In this document: positions 61,324 through 64,000 of the stretch, in pieces | Numbering within the stretch: the first letter of the stretch is position 1 | Layout: every line of letters starts with the position of its first letter | Assembly (NCBI GenBank): GCA_963675995.2 | Contig: CAXXIY010000001.1 | Location: 62,001-126,000 of the forward strand | DNA length: 64,000 nt | Source: JAAFHB01 sp963675995 | Lineage (GTDB): Bacteria; Bacteroidota; Bacteroidia; Bacteroidales; Prolixibacteraceae | Direction of reading: 5' to 3' | Notes under the pieces: generated by a model | Told to the model about the DNA's origin: nothing | Database searches by the model: none | The model's input: only the letters and a program-made list of their open reading frames with translations | Translations under genes and position numbers: made by a program

Positions 61324-63519
61324 ATGTCGTTCAATCCCTTCTCCTCTCTGAATAAAAATATTCAACGCTACCGCAGCGTAAACCGGGTTATAACGCCTAC
61401 CTTTCTGCAATTAGAGATGCAGGAGAGTGGAGCAGCAGCGCTTGGAATTATCCTGTCGTATTACGGATGCCATGTTTCACCTGAAAAACTCAGGGTCGAT
61501 TGCGGAGTCTCTCGTAATGGAAGTGAGGTTGCGAACATTGTCAAGGCAGGCCGCAACTACGGTCTCGAAGTAGAGCTGATGGAAATGGAGAGGGAGCAAT
61601 TGAAAAAAGTACCCGTCCCTTCCATACTTTTCTGGCGATACAATCATTTCCTCGTGCTGGAGGGATTCGGTAAAAATAAGATATTTCTGAACGATCCCGC
61701 CTGTGGTCCTACAGTCATTGATCAAAAAACCTTTGATGAAAATTTCACGGGGGAACTCTTAATCATGCAACCGGGAAAAAAATTCACAAAATCGGGGCAA
61801 AAAAACAGCTTAATACCACTCTTAAAAGCATGGTTCAAAGGACATAACAGCGATTTGTTATTTCTGTTTCTAACAGGTTTGGGACTGCTTATTCCAGGGT
61901 TATTAATCCCTGTCTTCTCTCAAATATTTATTGATCAGGTTTTTATGAAGGAGGCTTCATCGTGGTTTTTACCTTTGATGATTGGTTTGACATTTTCAGC
62001 ACTTCTTCGTTTTCTTTTTACCTGGTTACAGCAAAGCAGCCTTGTCAGGTTCGAGGCTAGTTTAGCTGTTGGCTTCAGCAGTAAGTTTTTCTGGAGATTG
62101 TTGCAATTGCCTCTTAATTTTCATATTCAAAGGCCTCCAGGTGATCTGGCCATACGTCTAAACGCGAACAGTGATGTGGCGCAACAACTTTCGGGTCAGC
62201 TTGGAAATACCCTTCTCAACTTATTTACCATTGCGATTTATACCATTTTGATGGCCTTTTACAGCATTCCTCTCACCATTATTGGAATACTACTTTCGTT
62301 ATTGAATTTCGCGGCATTGAAATACATTTCGCGTAAACGGGTCGATATCAGTCAGCAGATGTTACTGGAGAACGGGAAGATTTTCGGATTAGCCACTTCA
62401 GGCCTGAGGATGATTGAAAGCATCAAGGCTAATGCCTCCGAACCGGAATTTTTTACAAGGTGGTCGGGCTATCAGACCAGGCTTTTGAACATGGAGCAAA
62501 AGTTAGGGATGTTATCGCAATCGCTTCAGGTTGCACCTCTGTTTCTGGGTTTGCTTACATCTGCCATCGTTCTGGTGGTCGGAAGCTTTTACATTATTAA
62601 AGGGGACATGTCTGTGGGTACTTTTGTGGCTTTTCAGACTTTGCTTGCCAGTTTTACTCAGCCAATTGTTGCAATAGTCTATCTTGGAGGGTCCCTTCAG
62701 GATGTTGAGGGAAGCATGCGACGCATTGCTGATGTTTATCAATATCCCTTCACCCCTCCCGAACAAGAAAAGAATCCTGGTTCAGGCAAATTGACCTTTA
62801 AGACAGAGGGATATTTAGATCTGAAGGATATTGTTTTTGGTTATAGCCCGCTTGAAGAACCTCTCATTAAAGATTTTTCACTTCACCTGAATCCGGGTCA
62901 CCGTGTTGCCCTTGTTGGGCAATCCGGTTCAGGAAAGTCAACTATCGCTGCGCTTGTATCAGGATTATACACAACCTGGTCAGGGGAGATTCTATTTGAC
63001 GGTAAAAAATCGGATGAAATGTCCCCCTTGCTTTTCCGCCAATCGGTGTCGATGGTTGATCAGAGTATCTTTTTATTCGAAGGAACCATTCGCGAAAACC
63101 TCACCATGTGGGATCCCTCTGTTCCGGAAAAACAGATTCATCAGGCGGCTATGGATGCCTGTATCTATGACGATATTGCATCGCGTCTCGGAGGATTTGA
63201 CGGTGAAGTAGAGGAAAACGGGAGAAATTTCAGCGGCGGACAACGGCAGCGAATAGAGATTGCACGAGCCCTGGTACATAATCCTTCCATTATCATCCTC
63301 GATGAAGCAACGAGCGCTCTTGATGCGAAAACCGAACATCTAATCGATCTGAACCTTAGACGGCGAGGGTGCACCTGTCTGATTATCGCTCACCGGCTGA
63401 GCACAATCCGCGACTGCGACGAGATCATCGTCCTTAATAAGGGGGAGATTTCGCAACGTGGAACGCACGAATCACTCATGCTGGAAGATGGACTATACCG
63501 GGAATTAATTAAAGAATAA
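61324..63519 (+). CDS. NHLM-type ABC exporter with C39 domain lacking the catalytic Cys
   Basis: A 731-residue protein. Residues about 22-155 form a peptidase C39 domain: TPTFLQLEMQESGAAALGII carries Ser35 where the catalytic Cys of ECGAAA is expected, while the His (RYNHFLVLEGF) and Asp (FLNDPACGPTVID) are kept. Six membrane helices follow (about 170-465). The ATPase has Walker A GQSGSGKST, signature FSGGQRQRIEIARAL, Walker B SIIILDEATSALDA and the H-loop IIAHRLSTIRD. It matches peptidase/ATP-binding exporters of NHLM systems. Without Cys it probably binds rather than cleaves leader peptides, as C39-like domains do in some haemolysin exporters. Confidence 0.9.
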   Translation: MSFNPFSSLNKNIQRYRSVNRVITPTFLQLEMQESGAAALGIILSYYGCHVSPEKLRVDCGVSRNGSEVANIVKAGRNYGLEVELMEMEREQLKKVPVPSILFWRYNHFLVLEGFGKNKIFLNDPACGPTVIDQKTFDENFTGELLIMQPGKKFTKSGQKNSLIPLLKAWFKGHNSDLLFLFLTGLGLLIPGLLIPVFSQIFIDQVFMKEASSWFLPLMIGLTFSALLRFLFTWLQQSSLVRFEASLAVGFSSKFFWRLLQLPLNFHIQRPPGDLAIRLNANSDVAQQLSGQLGNTLLNLFTIAIYTILMAFYSIPLTIIGILLSLLNFAALKYISRKRVDISQQMLLENGKIFGLATSGLRMIESIKANASEPEFFTRWSGYQTRLLNMEQKLGMLSQSLQVAPLFLGLLTSAIVLVVGSFYIIKGDMSVGTFVAFQTLLASFTQPIVAIVYLGGSLQDVEGSMRRIADVYQYPFTPPEQEKNPGSGKLTFKTEGYLDLKDIVFGYSPLEEPLIKDFSLHLNPGHRVALVGQSGSGKSTIAALVSGLYTTWSGEILFDGKKSDEMSPLLFRQSVSMVDQSIFLFEGTIRENLTMWDPSVPEKQIHQAAMDACIYDDIASRLGGFDGEVEENGRNFSGGQRQRIEIARALVHNPSIIILDEATSALDAKTEHLIDLNLRRRGCTCLIIAHRLSTIRDCDEIIVLNKGEISQRGTHESLMLEDGLYRELIKE

Positions 63520-63537
63520 CCATTCAAATTAATTTAG

Positions 63538-64000
63538 ATGGATACGACCTCTCATTTCTTTGAAAAAGAACCCCGATACAGGGTGGAAAGTAATCAACCT
63601 TTCCTCTTAAATAAACCTGGCTGCGGGTGGTTTATTCAGGAGGGCAGAATTGATGTATTTTCAGTCAGAATTGATCAGGGCATGGCTGTAGGCGCCCGAT
63701 CATATTACTTTACAGCTGAGAAAGGGGAGATTCTACTTTCACTCCCCTTCGTTGAGGACGTTGATCTTCATTTTCTTGCTGTCGCCACTCAAAATACAAT
63801 TGTATCAGAATTCCACCTGTCGGCTTTAAAAGAATTTATTGTAGAAATTCATAACAACCATTATATCACACAACTAATTGACAAATGGGTTACCAGAATT
63901 GCCTCTGGTGTATCGTTTGGTGATCTGGAGATGTCGGGTAGAAATTCAATAGCAGGTTTAAATCAGTCGTTTCAACCCAATTCATTTATCCACAACCGCC
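63538..64000 (+). CDS. Second NHLM-type ABC transporter, N-terminal part (partial)
   Basis: ATG at 63538 opens a frame of 154 codons that runs off the right edge with no stop. The start lies 18 bases after the C39 exporter stop. The N-terminal segment GWFIQEGRIDVFSVRIDQG, followed by a beta-roll region with YYFTAEKGEILLSLPF, resembles the cyclic-nucleotide-binding-like domain that begins the second ABC transporter (ATP-binding protein) of NHLM/NHLP systems. The membrane and ATPase domains would lie beyond the window. Confidence 0.75.
   Translation, partial: MDTTSHFFEKEPRYRVESNQPFLLNKPGCGWFIQEGRIDVFSVRIDQGMAVGARSYYFTAEKGEILLSLPFVEDVDLHFLAVATQNTIVSEFHLSALKEFIVEIHNNHYITQLIDKWVTRIASGVSFGDLEMSGRNSIAGLNQSFQPNSFIHNR

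Noticed and set aside
53410..64000. Ordinary NHLP bacteriocin biosynthesis cluster
   Set aside because: No precursor peptide with a nitrile-hydratase-like leader and no modifying enzyme is visible, and the C39 domain lacks its Cys. The right-hand flank is unseen, so this is not final.
1..64000. CRISPR arrays, insertion sequences, tRNA or rRNA genes
   Set aside because: I looked for regular short repeats, transposase motifs and cloverleaf-like sequences by eye and saw none; a covariance search would be needed to exclude small RNAs.

Overview
The window reads as chromosomal DNA from an environmental member of the Bacteroidota. The signs are a complete SusC/SusD-led polysaccharide utilisation locus (PUL), a reg_prop/Y_Y_Y/AraC membrane regulator, a MacAB/TolC-type exporter with a LytS/LytTR pair, and several promoters matching the Bacteroidota -7 element TAnnTTTG. 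Start codons mostly lack a Shine-Dalgarno sequence. I saw no rRNA, tRNA, CRISPR array or transposase.

Layout. (1) 1-3810: a small sugar-catabolic operon on the minus strand (MFS permease, L-arabinose-isomerase-like enzyme, start of a third gene), divergent from a GntR/UTRA regulator. (2) 3947-7339: a membrane-anchored LytTR protein, a small secreted protein, a decayed second copy of the LytTR gene, and a VirJ/AcvB-type hydrolase. (3) 7613-14850: TolC - MacA-like adaptor - ABC ATPase - FtsX permease - MsrQ-like haem membrane protein - LytS kinase - LytTR response regulator, closely spaced on the plus strand. (4) 14893-42920: a PUL on the minus strand. The order of transcription is regulator, then susC, susD, GH97, GH88, serine hydrolase, GH43_24/34-like, GH78, GH43_12-like, GH127/146, alpha/beta hydrolase, CE1-like esterase, heparinase II/III-like lyase and GH92. 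The enzyme set (rhamnosidase, unsaturated glucuronidase, arabinofuranosidases, exo-galactanase-like GH43) best fits a type II arabinogalactan or a related Rha/GlcA/Ara/Gal polymer; that substrate is an inference.

(5) 43027-64000 is the most unusual region. A partner-switching module is present: an RsbW-like kinase, two STAS antagonists and a receiver-PP2C phosphatase. It surrounds a PrsW-type membrane protease, a Ser/Gly/Asn-rich exported protein of unknown function, a HExxH peptidase/beta-propeller/beta-barrel protein, a lipoprotein and a TerB-ABCG transporter. Divergently transcribed next to it are a polar amino acid ABC transporter protein with rearranged binding domains and three genes of an NHLM/NHLP-type peptide export system. 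In that exporter the C39 peptidase has lost its catalytic Cys (now Ser) and the adaptor lacks the coiled-coil hairpin. The exporter therefore looks repurposed from bacteriocin maturation to some other, possibly stress-gated, export role. No recognisable NHLP precursor lies in the window; the locus continues past the right edge.

Functions are assigned from motifs and overall resemblance read by eye, with no database search.
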